64,000 nt of DNA from Auanema rhodensis (lineage: Eukaryota; Nematoda; Chromadorea; Rhabditida; Rhabditidae), in assembly GCA_964057225.1 (NCBI GenBank), contig OZ059897.1, forward strand, positions 6,386,001-6,450,000. The letters are read 5' to 3'. The notes under the pieces are model-generated. The model was not told where the DNA came from, made no database searches, and saw nothing but the letters and a program-made list of their open reading frames with translations. Of this stretch, positions 1-12,300 are shown piece after piece. The translations under genes were made by a program, and so were the position numbers. Each line of letters begins with the position of its first letter. The stretch's first letter is position 1.

Positions 1-43
1 AATAAGCAAGTACAAAACTGCTAGGCAATACTCTTACACTTAC

Positions 44-1411
44 CATTATTTGATTCATTGGTAAAACATATTTTGTAGGCAGAATGCGTCTCTCTAATAT
101 ACTGTAAGTTTTCTCAGCAACATCTGTAGCTGATGAAAAAAAGTTGGAAAATGTTTCCCGGCCAAATACACCCATTTTCGAAACTTCGGATTGTGTTATG
201 TCCGAAAGAAGTTCATTAACTCTCGAAAGCATCATAGGTAAAACAGCAATTCTTGAATTATTGAGGTTGGGAATGAAAAAAAAAAAAGAGATATTTACTG
301 ACCTCCTCCAATCAATTAGCTCCGAAAAAGGTAAAACATGATTAGGCAAAATGATAATGGGAACAGAACCGGAACTGAGACTAAGAGAAAGAAGTGCTTC
401 CACATATGGGAAATTTTCGGTAATCATAACATAAACACTTTCCTAAACAAATATGTATAGGCATGTTTCAGTTAAATTGATAAACTTCAACATAATCAAT
501 TAGAGTTTTCTCCATTAATCGAGATTTTGAATCACATACAGTAAGAAGAGAAGGGGGAGAGCAAGAATAAATAAATATGTGATCCTAGAGCACAAACAGA
601 GTTTATATGAAGAGCACAACAAAACTAACCTCTATTGAAGCATACTTCTGATGATCAGTAAAAGATGAACTCACGGGAATTAAAACTTTACTAATTTTTG
701 ATTTCTGTTTATCCGATCTAATACCTTTTGGTAATAAAAAGGGAATAGATATATCAAATTCAGATCGATAAACTGATTTTGGAAGTAAAGATCCTGCTAT
801 TAGAGGATCTACTCCTTCTGATAATCCCATGAAATTAAAAATTAGAGCATTGTGATATCTGTAATCCATATTTTCAACTTAATGTTAAGCAATTCATCGT
901 ACTTCTCACGCACTGCTGATAATAAACCTGCCCAAACATTAGAGTGGAACCTGTTCAAGTTGAGAAAGTCAATACCAGGTATCACAATACAAGCTTCTTC
1001 AACATTGTCAACAGAATATGGAAGGAAAGCTTTTCTGATTTCAAGAAATTCTTTTGAAGGAACAGGAGATATGGTAATACTCTATAACACCTAATAACAT
1101 ATGCTATTTCATATATTTCCTAACCTTCTGCTGAACTTTAATCAGAGGTTCAATGAAAACATTCAACTGTTCATAATTCAGTATACAGCGTTGAAGATCA
1201 AAACACGATGGAAGGCTGCAGTTGCGGTGCAAACTTTAAAAGAGTAATTAGAGAACTAAAGCGTAATGAAAACTTGAAGAAACCTTGGCGAATCAGTTTG
1301 CACATCATCAAACTCTACAAATACTTCATCCTGATTCGTTTCATCATTCCCCAGTTTGAAAATTAAAATAAAGACTATAACTGTAAAGCATAGTAAAATA
1401 GCATTTCTCAT
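44..1411 (-). CDS. rib-2: Exostosin-like glycosyltransferase (EXTL3/RIB-2-like), N-terminal part, gene truncated by window edge
   Basis: Six exons on the minus strand: 1411-1284, 1233-1125, 1081-903, 858-630, 442-303, 251-44. Phases agree throughout and give 331 residues before the donor at 44/43; the rest lies outside the window. The protein opens with a short cytoplasmic stub and one hydrophobic anchor (about residues 4-20), the type II Golgi topology of exostosins. A CSLPSCFDLQRC motif near residue 47 matches the exostosin CxxxxCFDxxxC signature. HNALIFNFMGLSEG, then SEFDISIPFLLP, follow family landmarks, and the last two exons resemble the EXTL3 stretch FEALEVGAVPVVL...FLWETYFS. The family makes heparan-sulfate backbones in the Golgi. 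The GT64 half is not visible, so EXT1 (rib-1) against EXTL3 (rib-2) rests on similarity of the middle part. One intron (902-859) is 44 nt. The start follows an acceptor-like TTCTTCAG by 2 nt. Confidence 0.8.
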
Positions 1412-1653
1412 TCCTGAAGAACAATACCCATTTACTTTTATAAATCATTCGTCAATCATATTAAGCGATATAGAGCAAGAACTCTTATTCATATTTTAAT
1501 AACATTTCCATAAAATCTCAAGAGTATACACAATTTTCATTCGCATTTATACTAAATTATAACTCTAAGGGACCGGTACAGAACGCAAAAAAAAATTTTC
1601 TGCGGAAAACGAAGAAAAGTGGAACTCTATCTATTTCTAAATCACAATACTTC
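1412..1653 (-). promoter_or_regulatory. Short intercistronic gap with probable trans-splice acceptor
   Basis: Only 242 nt separate the MIC19-like stop from the exostosin-like ATG on the same strand. The sequence just before that ATG reads TTGTTCTTCAG then GA and ATG, a strong 3' splice site with no visible upstream exon. This is how spliced-leader acceptors look in nematode operons. No spliced-leader data are available, so the operon is an inference. Confidence 0.45.
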
Positions 1654-2393
1654 TTAATTTCCCTGTAGCACCTGAGCACGGAATTTCTCGGCACATTCTT
1701 CATATTGTTGAACAAGAGAAGAACATTTCAGTATGCGTTCTGGATTGTTTTTCAAACACTCAACGATTTCCTGAAAGATCAAGAGTTAATGATATATGTT
1801 TCGGAAAAAAACTTACTTTTTCGTTATTTTCACAGACATTCTCCCTTTGAAGATTGAAAAAATTCTTTTCTACTCTTTCTACAGTTTCTTCAAAAATCTT
1901 CTTTCTCTCTTCCAGGTCGACAACGAGATCAGAAGAAAATTCTCTTGGTGCATCAGTAGATTTAGCCTAAAAGTTTAAATAAAATGTTGGTGAGATTAAA
2001 ACAAAATACATTCAGTTCCTGCAAGAGTTTTCTTTTTTCATCTTTCTCTTTGGCAAGTTCGGCCCTTAAATAAAGATATAAAAATAGGAGAAGAAATTTA
2101 ATAACTACTTCAATTTATCCGTATCAGCTGAGTTCAATCCAGGGTTCTGAGCATTAACCCTTTTTACGACTTCGGAAGATACACCTACAGATCTGAAATT
2201 TAAAATTGATAATAAAATCAATAAATAAGGATGTTCAAATTTTTAACTAATTTAAAGGTTGATGTTGAATTATTCGGTCAACATACATGTGGCCGAATCA
2301 AGCATAGAAAATAATGTATGAACGGATGGAAATGTATTCATTGAAAACTAAATTTTTTCAAATATAAATATAAAAATGAAAAAGAACCACGAC

Positions 2394-2424
<31 letters not shown>

Positions 2425-2630
2425 CAAACGTTTAGCCTTCTTTTATCCCAAATTAATATTTTAAAACCAATGTAAATAGCAAATTTTTAGAAGGTTATAT
2501 AAGAAGATTATGTGGTTACTCGAAACTGTATGAAAAAATAAATATTTCCTACTCACTTATACTCTTCTGGTATCTCGCTTCTGTCAATCCTAACAACATC
2601 AGGCTGCTCTTGGCTCTGAGTAGACCCCAT
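1654..2630 (-). CDS. chch-3: MICOS complex subunit MIC19/CHCHD3-like, CHCH-domain protein
   Basis: Five exons (2630-2557, 2192-2109, 2064-2010, 1966-1817, 1770-1654) join in frame to 159 residues, typical for MIC19. The N-terminus MGSTQSQEQPDVVRIDRSE begins MG, as in the N-myristoylated vertebrate protein. The middle is charged and probably coiled coil (AELAKEKDEKRKLLQELN). The C-terminus holds a CHCH motif, ECLKNNPERILKC followed by CX9C (CSSLVQQYEEC), with the same spacing as human MIC19 (CYRENTQQTLKCSALATQYMHC). MIC19 links MIC60 at mitochondrial crista junctions on the intermembrane-space side, and its cysteines are oxidised on import. The next gene on the strand starts 242 nt after this stop and may share an operon. 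No other family fits the CX10C/CX9C order as well. Confidence 0.85.
2399..2424. repeat. (AT)n microsatellite
   Basis: About 13 AT units in the first intron of the MIC19-like gene. Confidence 0.9.
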
Positions 2631-3369
2631 ACCCTTAAAAAATGAGAACTAAGTTAAGCTTACAAGTTCTACAAAGGAAAGAAGAGTTCAATGCAATGGA
2701 GCTTCTTTTCATTAGCTGCGAGCGGTAAAAATGGCAGCGCACATTTTAGCAATAGAGCGCAATCTTTAAGCACTTTAATTGAAACCTTAAATTAAGAAGA
2801 TAGATTGATATTATGATAAGATAAAGTTTTCTTCGGCTTATTAGAATTTTGATTCTTTCACCTATACTGCATAAATATTCAGTCTAGAATATCTCTTACA
2901 ATAGAAAGTTTTGTGTTTATGTTACATTTGTTTCCTTAGATTCCATCACCCAATGTTGCAATCAATATCCAACGTTATTTTAATCTTCTTCTATTTATCA
3001 CTGATATTCAATATAAGAATTTAGCCTTTAAATAATTTATAATTGTTGATATATTCATTACGATTATTCGAATTTATTAGTAAAGAAAATAGAAGAAAAT
3101 ACAAGGCCATAACTTTGTTCTTGTTTTTTAACAACAAAAACGTTAATGCCATAAATGAACGAACATTACGGCAAAAGCTAGTTGGTTAAGATAAAATTTG
3201 TTGAATATTTTGTATTGTTCTCTATTATTCTTTTGCCTATTGAATAAGGGTGCATAACGTAATTGGTGCTTCAGGTGATATACATTGTGTAGAACTTCAA
3301 CTGTTTGGACAATTTCCTATGTATTCTTCATATTAATATTTCAAAACAATTCATTTTTTTCAGTTAGGC
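2631..3369. promoter_or_regulatory. Divergent intergenic region between MIC19-like and RFX genes
   Basis: These 739 bp lie between two start codons facing away from each other, so the region probably holds promoters for both. An acceptor-like TTTTTTTCAG ends at 3363, six bases before the RFX start codon, suggesting that the long RFX transcript is trans-spliced. I see no ORF or repeat of note. Confidence 0.4.
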
Positions 3370-6300
3370 ATGAGAAATGGCAGTGTTAGTGGGTCTGAAA
3401 CAGCATTGGATCGTAGAAATCATAATGGTTATTGTGAAGCTACAACATCGAAAGCAAATGAAACGAATGAAATGAAATCTATTCTCAGGTATCTATGTAA
3501 ATCAGTATTTAATTTCATAATTTAAACTTTATATTGCTAATCCCATGAAACGAACAATATTAAACTGATATTTTTACTAATACTAAACTAGAAGCGTATT
3601 CGATGCCAGTGGAGAAATAGAGCTGAAGCATGCGAATGAGCCCAATCCCTAGCTGATATTTTATCAACATGAGGTGTAACCTTGGCAACAAGCCACGCCT
3701 TACTTGAAGGCGAAGAAGTGTTTAAGTTAATGTAATCAGTTTCATAGGTGAATTATGAACCATGAGCATCGGCGTAAATGAAAGTAGTGCTCTAAGTTTG
3801 GAAAGCGTGATTCGCTTTAAGATTTAACTTTGACTAGTTGATACTTGAAACATGTATACATATCGAGAGGTAGAGAAATTTTGTTTAGTACAAGATCTTA
3901 TACTGCATATTTTATTAAAACATCGATTTTTGAATGAATCCATCCAATAATTATAGAATAGATAACACTCATTAACATAAAGTGTAAGCAAGAATTCAGT
4001 TGAGTAGATTTACTCTTTGAAAATGGTTTTTACTACGAATTTCTTTGTTTTTGCTGTAATCTAGTAAGTTATAAGATTCAATATTTAGAAATATACAAGT
4101 AGTAATACCATATCATACAGTACGGGATTATTATCATCTATTAATATTAATATTGATTATTTGATATATAAGTATATAAATGTATTCAAAAGCCGTTCAA
4201 AATCTGAGAACCAAAATAAAAAAGATTGAATATAGGAAAAAGTTATTTAAATTTTTTAAAATTAGTATTTATAGCTAGTTTTATTATTCTACTTTCAGTA
4301 GTAAAAGCAATTGTCAACTTCGTGCTCCTCGCTTAGCAACAGCCTTAGAAACGATATGGAAAATTAAGATGAATAGTATGGCTTCCGAAAAAAAGGAAGA
4401 AGGGTATGACTTTTAAAAATTTTTCATTAGATATTTTAAACTAATTTCATTCTTTTATCACATACGTTAAGCCATGCTAGAAACTGATTGCTTAATATTA
4501 TATATGACCTGCTTGGATGCCAATATCTCAAAGTATATGGAAAGAGAACAGCAATATATTATTATTCTAAGAGGATGACCTTATTATTAGTCTTATATTA
4601 ATTAGAAGTTGAATTAATTTTGGGAAACTTCTATATATACTTATCCATAATTGTGTGACAATGAAAAGAGGTTGGCGATTTAAATATGAAAATAACAATA
4701 CTATTTTTGATTAGCATCACAAAAAACGTTAGAAGAAAACTTTATACGATAATAGTTTTGTAATATTTTTTCTTTAAAACGTCACAAACATTTTATAATG
4801 GTAAACTCACCCCCTCTTGTTTAGTATTCCAAAGATGAAGGCGAACCAAAGAAAACTCATAAATAGTGTTTGATTTAGTGGTTGTACATATAGGATTCTC
4901 GCTATTCAGTAGTTAATAGAGAGCATGTGCTGAAAGGAAAAAGGCAGGTGCCCTTTTCGTCCATAATCTTGTCCAGGTGAACCTAATTGGGACGTTACCC
5001 TTGCTTAACAGACTTTAGTTGGCCTGGTCATCCTTGTCGAGTTCAGAAAATTCGTTTTGGCACCCATAGCTTGAATCAGATTATTACGTTTTAAGTTATA
5101 AGCAGGCTATGTGTATTATTAGGAAAAATATTAATATAAAAAGAAAATTGTAGATTATCTTCATGTAGTATATGTTTATAGGACCTCTACGGACGATCAA
5201 GATGAGGAAATTTTAAAGAATTGTCTAGCTCGAAAAAAGATAAAAATAGAAGATAATATTGAAGAAGATTTGAAAGTTAAAGAACCTCTAACTACGGATG
5301 TAGATTTTAGTAAAAAGACTGTTCTAACCTCAAAAATTGGCGTAAAACTGAATGATGAGGTAATTTATTGAAGTTATTACCCGGTTTCTCTTCATTTCTT
5401 AAAAAAACACATTCACTTTCGTAAATTATATAGATTTTTTGAAATTATGAGAACTATATTTTTCTCGATTGTTAATTATTTTTTTCAGCCGGGGCCTTCT
5501 GGTGTTCGTACGTCAGCGCGATTATCTAAGAAAGGTAAGTGTCTTCATATTGATGGACTGCCTAACTAAGTATTTTCTAATGTCTCACAAGAAAGCCAAC
5601 CTCCCCAATTAGAGTTTTTGAAACGGGCCACATTATGACATTGGGCTTATGAAGCATCAAGTCTGCTACGGTAGATGGATAGATTAAGCTTAAAATGTAA
5701 AAAAAGGATGGGCAGGTAAAGGAGACAAATGGGTAAAATATGAAAGACTAAAATGATGTGCAGCTGAAAAGAGAGGCCAGATTTTCGGAGTTACTTTTGA
5801 AGATGAGGTAAAATGCAGAGAATCTAGAGAATTATGTTGAAAGAAAAAGTTGACGAGTCAGTAAAACAGACTTTTTTTCTCATAAATTGTGCTTCTCTTC
5901 ATGGGTTTTTGTATATGAAAATATCGAAAATTTATGCTAAACGTCTAAGCCGGGAGGCGGATGTATCTATTTAGTTTCGGCTTAGAAAACCATTTTGGTG
6001 TAACCTTTTGGGTGGTCCACTCTAACCGAGTAGAGGTTAGATTTTCAAAAAGTTGCTGTTCATTCTAAATTTACATTTCAATTTCTGAATTCTATAATAC
6101 CTAACTTTTTGATATTTATCTATGTTATTATAACTGCAATATGGATATATACGGCATGTTTTATTCTGGAAATTATCAACGTGCTCCAGGTTAGTAAGCG
6201 TTAAGTTGGTTGTCTTCTTCTCTAACAAGCTTTTCGAAATTACTCATTTAGTAATTCATTATATATTTCTTTATTTGTTTTCTTTAATATTATATTCAAT

Positions 6301-9300
6301 TATTCAAAATTTTAAAATATCTATTTCAATATTAGTTAATTATATATTGACTAATGCGCTTATAACGTTTATTTGAAAGCATTATTTAATGAAGTGAAAG
6401 TATGCCCCTCGAGTTACAGTATCTCTTGTGCTTAAATTCCATTCTCAATGTCGTTTACGGTTCTTTATTTCCTTTTACCAATAAGAAGCTTGACATGACA
6501 AGAACAGTTGCTTTCTCAATTTCAGCTGAATTTCCTCTTTAAATATATCCGGTAACAGCAATTGCATTCATGTTGTAGGCTTGACCTTTCAGTATTTTTT
6601 CTTGATCCCAGCTTAAAAAGCCATACGATCGTCCAAACAAATCCACGCATTAATATAAAATGATGAAAATCTTCCTAATCTTTCCTTTTAACCATATGAA
6701 GAACCTCAACAATATTATTCTCCAATCTTCAGCTTGATCACCTTGAGATGACTATTCCGACCCTAACCCTGCTATGTCCAATCTGAGCCGATAGCTAGAG
6801 CTGCCATCAGCTGGCGCAGCTGCTGGTCGAACGGCCAGCCTACCTTGTCTCATGTTCATGTGACATTTCGTGCTCCTACTATATCTATATTAGTGGTTGT
6901 AACCTCTTTTGTAAACTAAAGGAATTGCATCGAACTATCTATACTGAAACCATGTCGTCAAGCAGTTTGAGCTTATTATTACCCCTATCATCTGCTTCGC
7001 TACATCCACCATCCTTAATATCTTTGGGTAAGTTGTTCTGTAATAATCGAGAATTCTTCAACATTCCCTCAAAGTGATGTAGAGATTTTTCAACTTTTCT
7101 ACATTTTGAATTTTCTTTTAATTCTTTTGATTAATTTTGAAGTTAAGCTTAGCATGATAATTGGCTCTTTCGCCAAATCAACAAGTTTAATTGATTTATT
7201 TCTAGATTAGTGATCTCTAACATTTTTGATTCGCATGAATGAGCGTTGTTGAGCTGAAAGTAAAAGAGTCTTCGTCTCAGTCAGTACCATGCTCTGAAAC
7301 GTTGAGCTAATAGTGCACTTTGAATGGTCAGTCGTATAGTATGAAAATGCAAAGGCTGGTCAGGTCTTTAGTTCAGTTCGAATTGTTACATGTGCTACTA
7401 AATGTATGTACATAGATGGTGTGTGGGCTGTTTCTTAACTAAATGTCGGACGAGTTTCAAAGACAATGCCTTGTACGTGCATAATACATGGAGCTGGAAA
7501 GCTCAGGTAAATGGTGGTCGAAAATCTTCGCATAAAGACTGAAGGAATAGGGAATTGGCACGTGTAGAGGGAGCGAGGGAGTGAGTGAAAGATGAGTCAG
7601 CAGAATAGCTTCTTCATACGTAGCAAACGATTTTCGTTAAAAGGCCTTTACCTTATGCGCACAAAAGAAGGTGAAGGGTTTGCTTCAAACTATAGAACAA
7701 TGAAGAGAGGGACAAGAAAGAGAAGAAGAAGAGAGAAGGCGGAAGAATATCATTCTATGAGTTTCTGAAGCTGCAATAGAAGCATAACTGAAACCGTGGC
7801 ATTCTATGCTCATGATCTTGATCAGCATTTTTACTTCCAACTAGTGCCCACGTGTTAAACCGTCTGTTCTCCTCTATCCTCATCAGGAATCAACAACTAC
7901 TTACTTTTCCATATTGCTTATCATGATCAATAGACAGAAGTGTTAGAGCACCTGTTGTAGAGAACCGACACGTTTTCATAATTGAATACCTTGATATACC
8001 ATATTAGGAAATGTTCAATGTATTTGACTATAGTAGCGCCATGCGCCAAGCTTCGGTGGCACGGCATCATATGTGTGAGTTTGTCTTTTATCTTCTTCAG
8101 CTGATGAGTCGAGTGTTAGATTGCTATTTTCCCCTCAACTTCCTATCAATGCAGACAAAATTTGTCGTATGTCATAATTATCTATAATCATAACCAAAGC
8201 ACTGCAATGCTTATTGATCAACAACTAGCTTTTTTTATTCGTTTTCAAGTTCAGTATAGGGATATGCTTATATGAATCTACTCTCCTGGAAATAGGATTC
8301 ATTCACTTCATATATTCTTAATATGTGCTGTTAACTCTTTCCTATCTTCTGCAAGAAGCGTCTTAATTTCAATGCATTTGTAGAAATCTCTCTCGGAACA
8401 ATCTGAGAGAGATTGAAGTGCTCAATTTTGTCGTCAATCCATGAATGCCATTCTTGTCGATCCCCATACTAGCCTCGTGCCTGAAGGCAGTTTTATCAAT
8501 GATAATCAGGCTCCAATGTTAACGCTGGCTGATATTGAGCGAGAGCTGCGGCGCCAGCCAGGCCATTTCATCTACCTCCATTTCTCTATATCTCTATATC
8601 TCTATATCTCTATCTTTACATGTATTTTATCTTTCACACTTTCTTTTTCTCTCATGCATGCCAATATCTAATACTATACCACACGGCATATTCAATACTG
8701 GCATCTAGAAGCTTGAGGCAACCATCACAATCCCACTTGTTTTTAATCAATACAGTTTATCGTTTCTAAGATCATATGTTTTTGAATTTTTCATTTCCTT
8801 GAGACAAATTAGAAATTAAAATGCAAGAAAGATAACGTAGAAACCGTTTTTCACCTTGTCTCGATATCAGTTTTCCAAGTCAGCAAGCTTTAGCTCATCT
8901 TGAAGATGTTTCAAGTCGCAGCAGTTTTCAGTGGCTGCGATTTGAAACTTTTGTCTTTTCCCTCCATGTTATCTTTCAATCTTTTCCCGATAACATAAGC
9001 TACTTCATATTAGTAAAGAAATCTGACATATACTCTATTTATGGGCACATAAGCTAATAACACTATACATTCTCTCAATCTTAATCGAAATGTATACATC
9101 TATATATATTGAAACCCATATGATCTACGGCTTCATGTGAATTTTCAGTTTTCATATTTTATTCTTAGAATTGGTTTTCGAGAAATACTTACTTAGTATA
9201 TTATAAAAAAATAAAATATTTGAAGCAATTAATTCAATTATGTGTCTATTATATCTTCTGTATCTATATTTTGCCGTATGTACATGCCCTTTTTTTATAA

Positions 9301-12300
9301 AATAATGCTTGATCGAAGCTAATCCACTTCTTTCGTATGTATTTCATATCAACCTCAATCTCAGCTTCTTTTCATGTATGAAAATAATATTTTGTAGTAC
9401 CTTGCCTTGATAATAATTCAAACAGGAAGAATATACATATATTAGATGAAAAGACAATTTCATTGTGATGGATTATGAAATGTAGAAGTTACTGAATGAT
9501 ATGATTGGGTTGAGGGGGGAGGGATGGGGTGATATATAGCAGCATATCATTAGCTTAGCTCTAGCTGGTGATAGTTGAAATCATTTTGTTTTCAACGACA
9601 GTGAGTGTTCAACCAAATTTTCTTTTTTTTCTGTCCCATAAAGTATGATTTCGAATATTCGCATCATATGACAATGGGTAAGCCTCAAAGATACAAGTAA
9701 ATATATTTTCAAACACTTTTCAACTTACTGGTACTTTTTTTTTTCAAAAAACAAATGCTAATTATGAAATGAAAGTGTTAATATTCTTGTTTCAATGTTG
9801 AAATATCTATATTTCTTTTTATATAAATTAGCTTTCGGGTCAGGTCGGTCTTAATGATCATACATGTTTTCTATAGTGACACCTGCTGCTATTTAGCTGT
9901 ATCTGCTTAAAAGGTTAACCGCCTATATAAGTAGAAAATAGCTCGAAGATAGAGAGAAAGAGATAATACGAATCTGGCTGAGCCCTCTGTTGTTATTGCT
10001 ACGGTTTTAATTGTTAATAAAAAGTCTATTGAGGACGGCAACAAGACATTGGGCGGCAGCTTTATATTTAGTAAATTTACCTGATGCTTCAGCTCGTTAT
10101 AGAAAAAAGAGAAGATAAAAGAATGTAAAAAATAATTTGCTGTCAAGCAAGAAAACAAACAACGATCAGTTTGCAAAAATATAAAATAACTTTCTTCGGT
10201 AGAACAACTTCTGATAAAAAGTAATTATATGACAAAGTTATTGAAAGATTTTACATTCTTATTATAAAATTTTTATTTTTTTTAATCAAAAATTATATTA
10301 ACTTTTGTTTTTGTTTTATGTTTAGTTGAATAGCTTTTATCATATTTGCATTACTGCGTTCGTCCTGGCTAACGCTTTGGTGAGTAATTAACATACTCAC
10401 GCATCACGTGAACTCATTACGCTGTCTATCATTTTGACCTGATTAAATAGCGTGAAACGGTTGTGATATCTCTACATTTTTTCAATTTTTCTGTGAAATT
10501 TAAAACTGAAATTTGAAAAAAAAACCACAATTTTAAACAATTGAACATTGCTGGTACAAACAAAATTACCTGTTAGAAAGAATAATTATAATTTGGTTCG
10601 TAGGGAATATTTATCGAATGAAAAATTTTCATTTGAGTATTCGTTTTCGTTATCTACTAGTAATTTCGAGAGAAAAAGAATAAAAGATTTTTGCCGGAAA
10701 CAACGATAATTTTCGTTTTGCAATATTATTCGAAAGCATTGTCAGCAGCTAGTTAGCTAGTTTACATAACTAATCTCATATTGACTCCCTTGATTAGGGC
10801 ATTAGTTTTTTGAAAAGCCTGTTGAAATTTACTATCAATATATTTTTAATATTCAAATAAATAATTAAGTTTCAGGTAGCGATCCTTCGGAATTACTAGA
10901 TACGTCAGGATCCGGTTATACGAACGGAGTTCACACCCAGTACGTTGGAGATTTTGGTAATATGGAATACTCACTGCAACAACAGTCTCATTTAACCAAC
11001 AAGTTAGTTCTATTTAAGGACCAGACGAGGTAATACATGTGGGTATGGTTATTGGTGTTAGGATATGGTGCATAAAGAATCAAAATAGCAGCATTTGAAA
11101 ATCTCTTAATCTTGATAAATTCCGATAACATTCATGATATAGAGAAGTAGAAGAAGTTTTAAGCAATAAACACGTATATTTTGGATTATCGTGATGTTGC
11201 AGTCATGAGAATTTGGTTGCCTAGTTGCCATTGCCACAAGTTAGATATTGCCAAGCATGGAAGCAGATATATCCGAATATCTTTGCCATCGCTAAACGAT
11301 ATTAGGTATAAAAGCTCGCAGCACAATATCTTTAAGTTTCGAAACTCAAAAAGAGTTGGTTAGCTGAATGTACAGTAGAATGATTGACCTATTTCGAAAG
11401 TGCATCTCATTTCGTGTGATGGCTACTGAATGTTTAATCATTTTACAATTTTTTCTAGGGTTTCTCCAACAATTGAATATGATGGAGGTAAAAAGGTAAA
11501 AGCGTTCATTATATAGAAAATGAAGATAGATAACATGTGTGAGTGAATCGAAAATTGAAACTATTCAACTTAGAATTTTCAATTGACACGGATTACATTG
11601 TGTTTTAAGTGAAGTCGAACAACGAGCTAAGCGAATAACGACTTGTCTCCTTGGTGACATGAAAAATTTCATGGCCAGTTAAAGAAAACATATAAATTTG
11701 AAGCTAATGAAATAATGAACAGTCGCGAGTTAAAACATTCGAAATATTAGAACAATGTTAGAGTATTGCGCTACGGAAAGAAGACGGAATATTCGTGGAA
11801 TAGGTGGCTGAAAAGTTCGCAACAAGCTGACAATGTGCGCGTTCAGCACCGACGGCATTCAGATGTGAATTTTAACTCCTCTGCCTGGTTGTCATCGATG
11901 CCGTGACTAGTGTTTGAGCGTCCATGTATGGTTGATAACGGAGACGGTTGCCTGGTGAAGGGGGAGGCCGGACCGGGGGTCGCCTAGGCGATTCACGAGT
12001 TCCGCTCTCCCTCTCTCCCTTCTTTTCCTAACTAGTTGAAGAGAGGAGAGAAAGAAAGATGAAGAGAGATTCAAGATACACGTATATGCACAAGCCTTAT
12101 TTGGTATCCCAGAGACTGAGAGAGGGAGGGAAAAATGAGAGCAAAATACGTAAGAGAGAGTAAAAGGAGAGCAAGCAGGAGCAAGATGGAGTCAAGGCCG
12201 TCTCCATAGCTCCCGTACGTCTTAGTCAACCAACACTCACTTTGCTTCAACCTCCTTCAGACGAACTACACCCTAAGTTTTGCTAGATCAGTATATTCCC

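Larger units (their letters stand above)
5535..10875 (+). other. 5.3-kb intron of daf-19 with internal promoter candidates
   Basis: Apart from the alternative exon at 6952-7027 and an isolated coding-like ORF at 8417-8580, I see only AT-rich sequence with islands of higher complexity (around 6765-6850, 7240-7600 and 8040-8110). The island at 6765-6850 lies just upstream of the alternative exon and carries two CAGCTG boxes. Confidence 0.4.
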
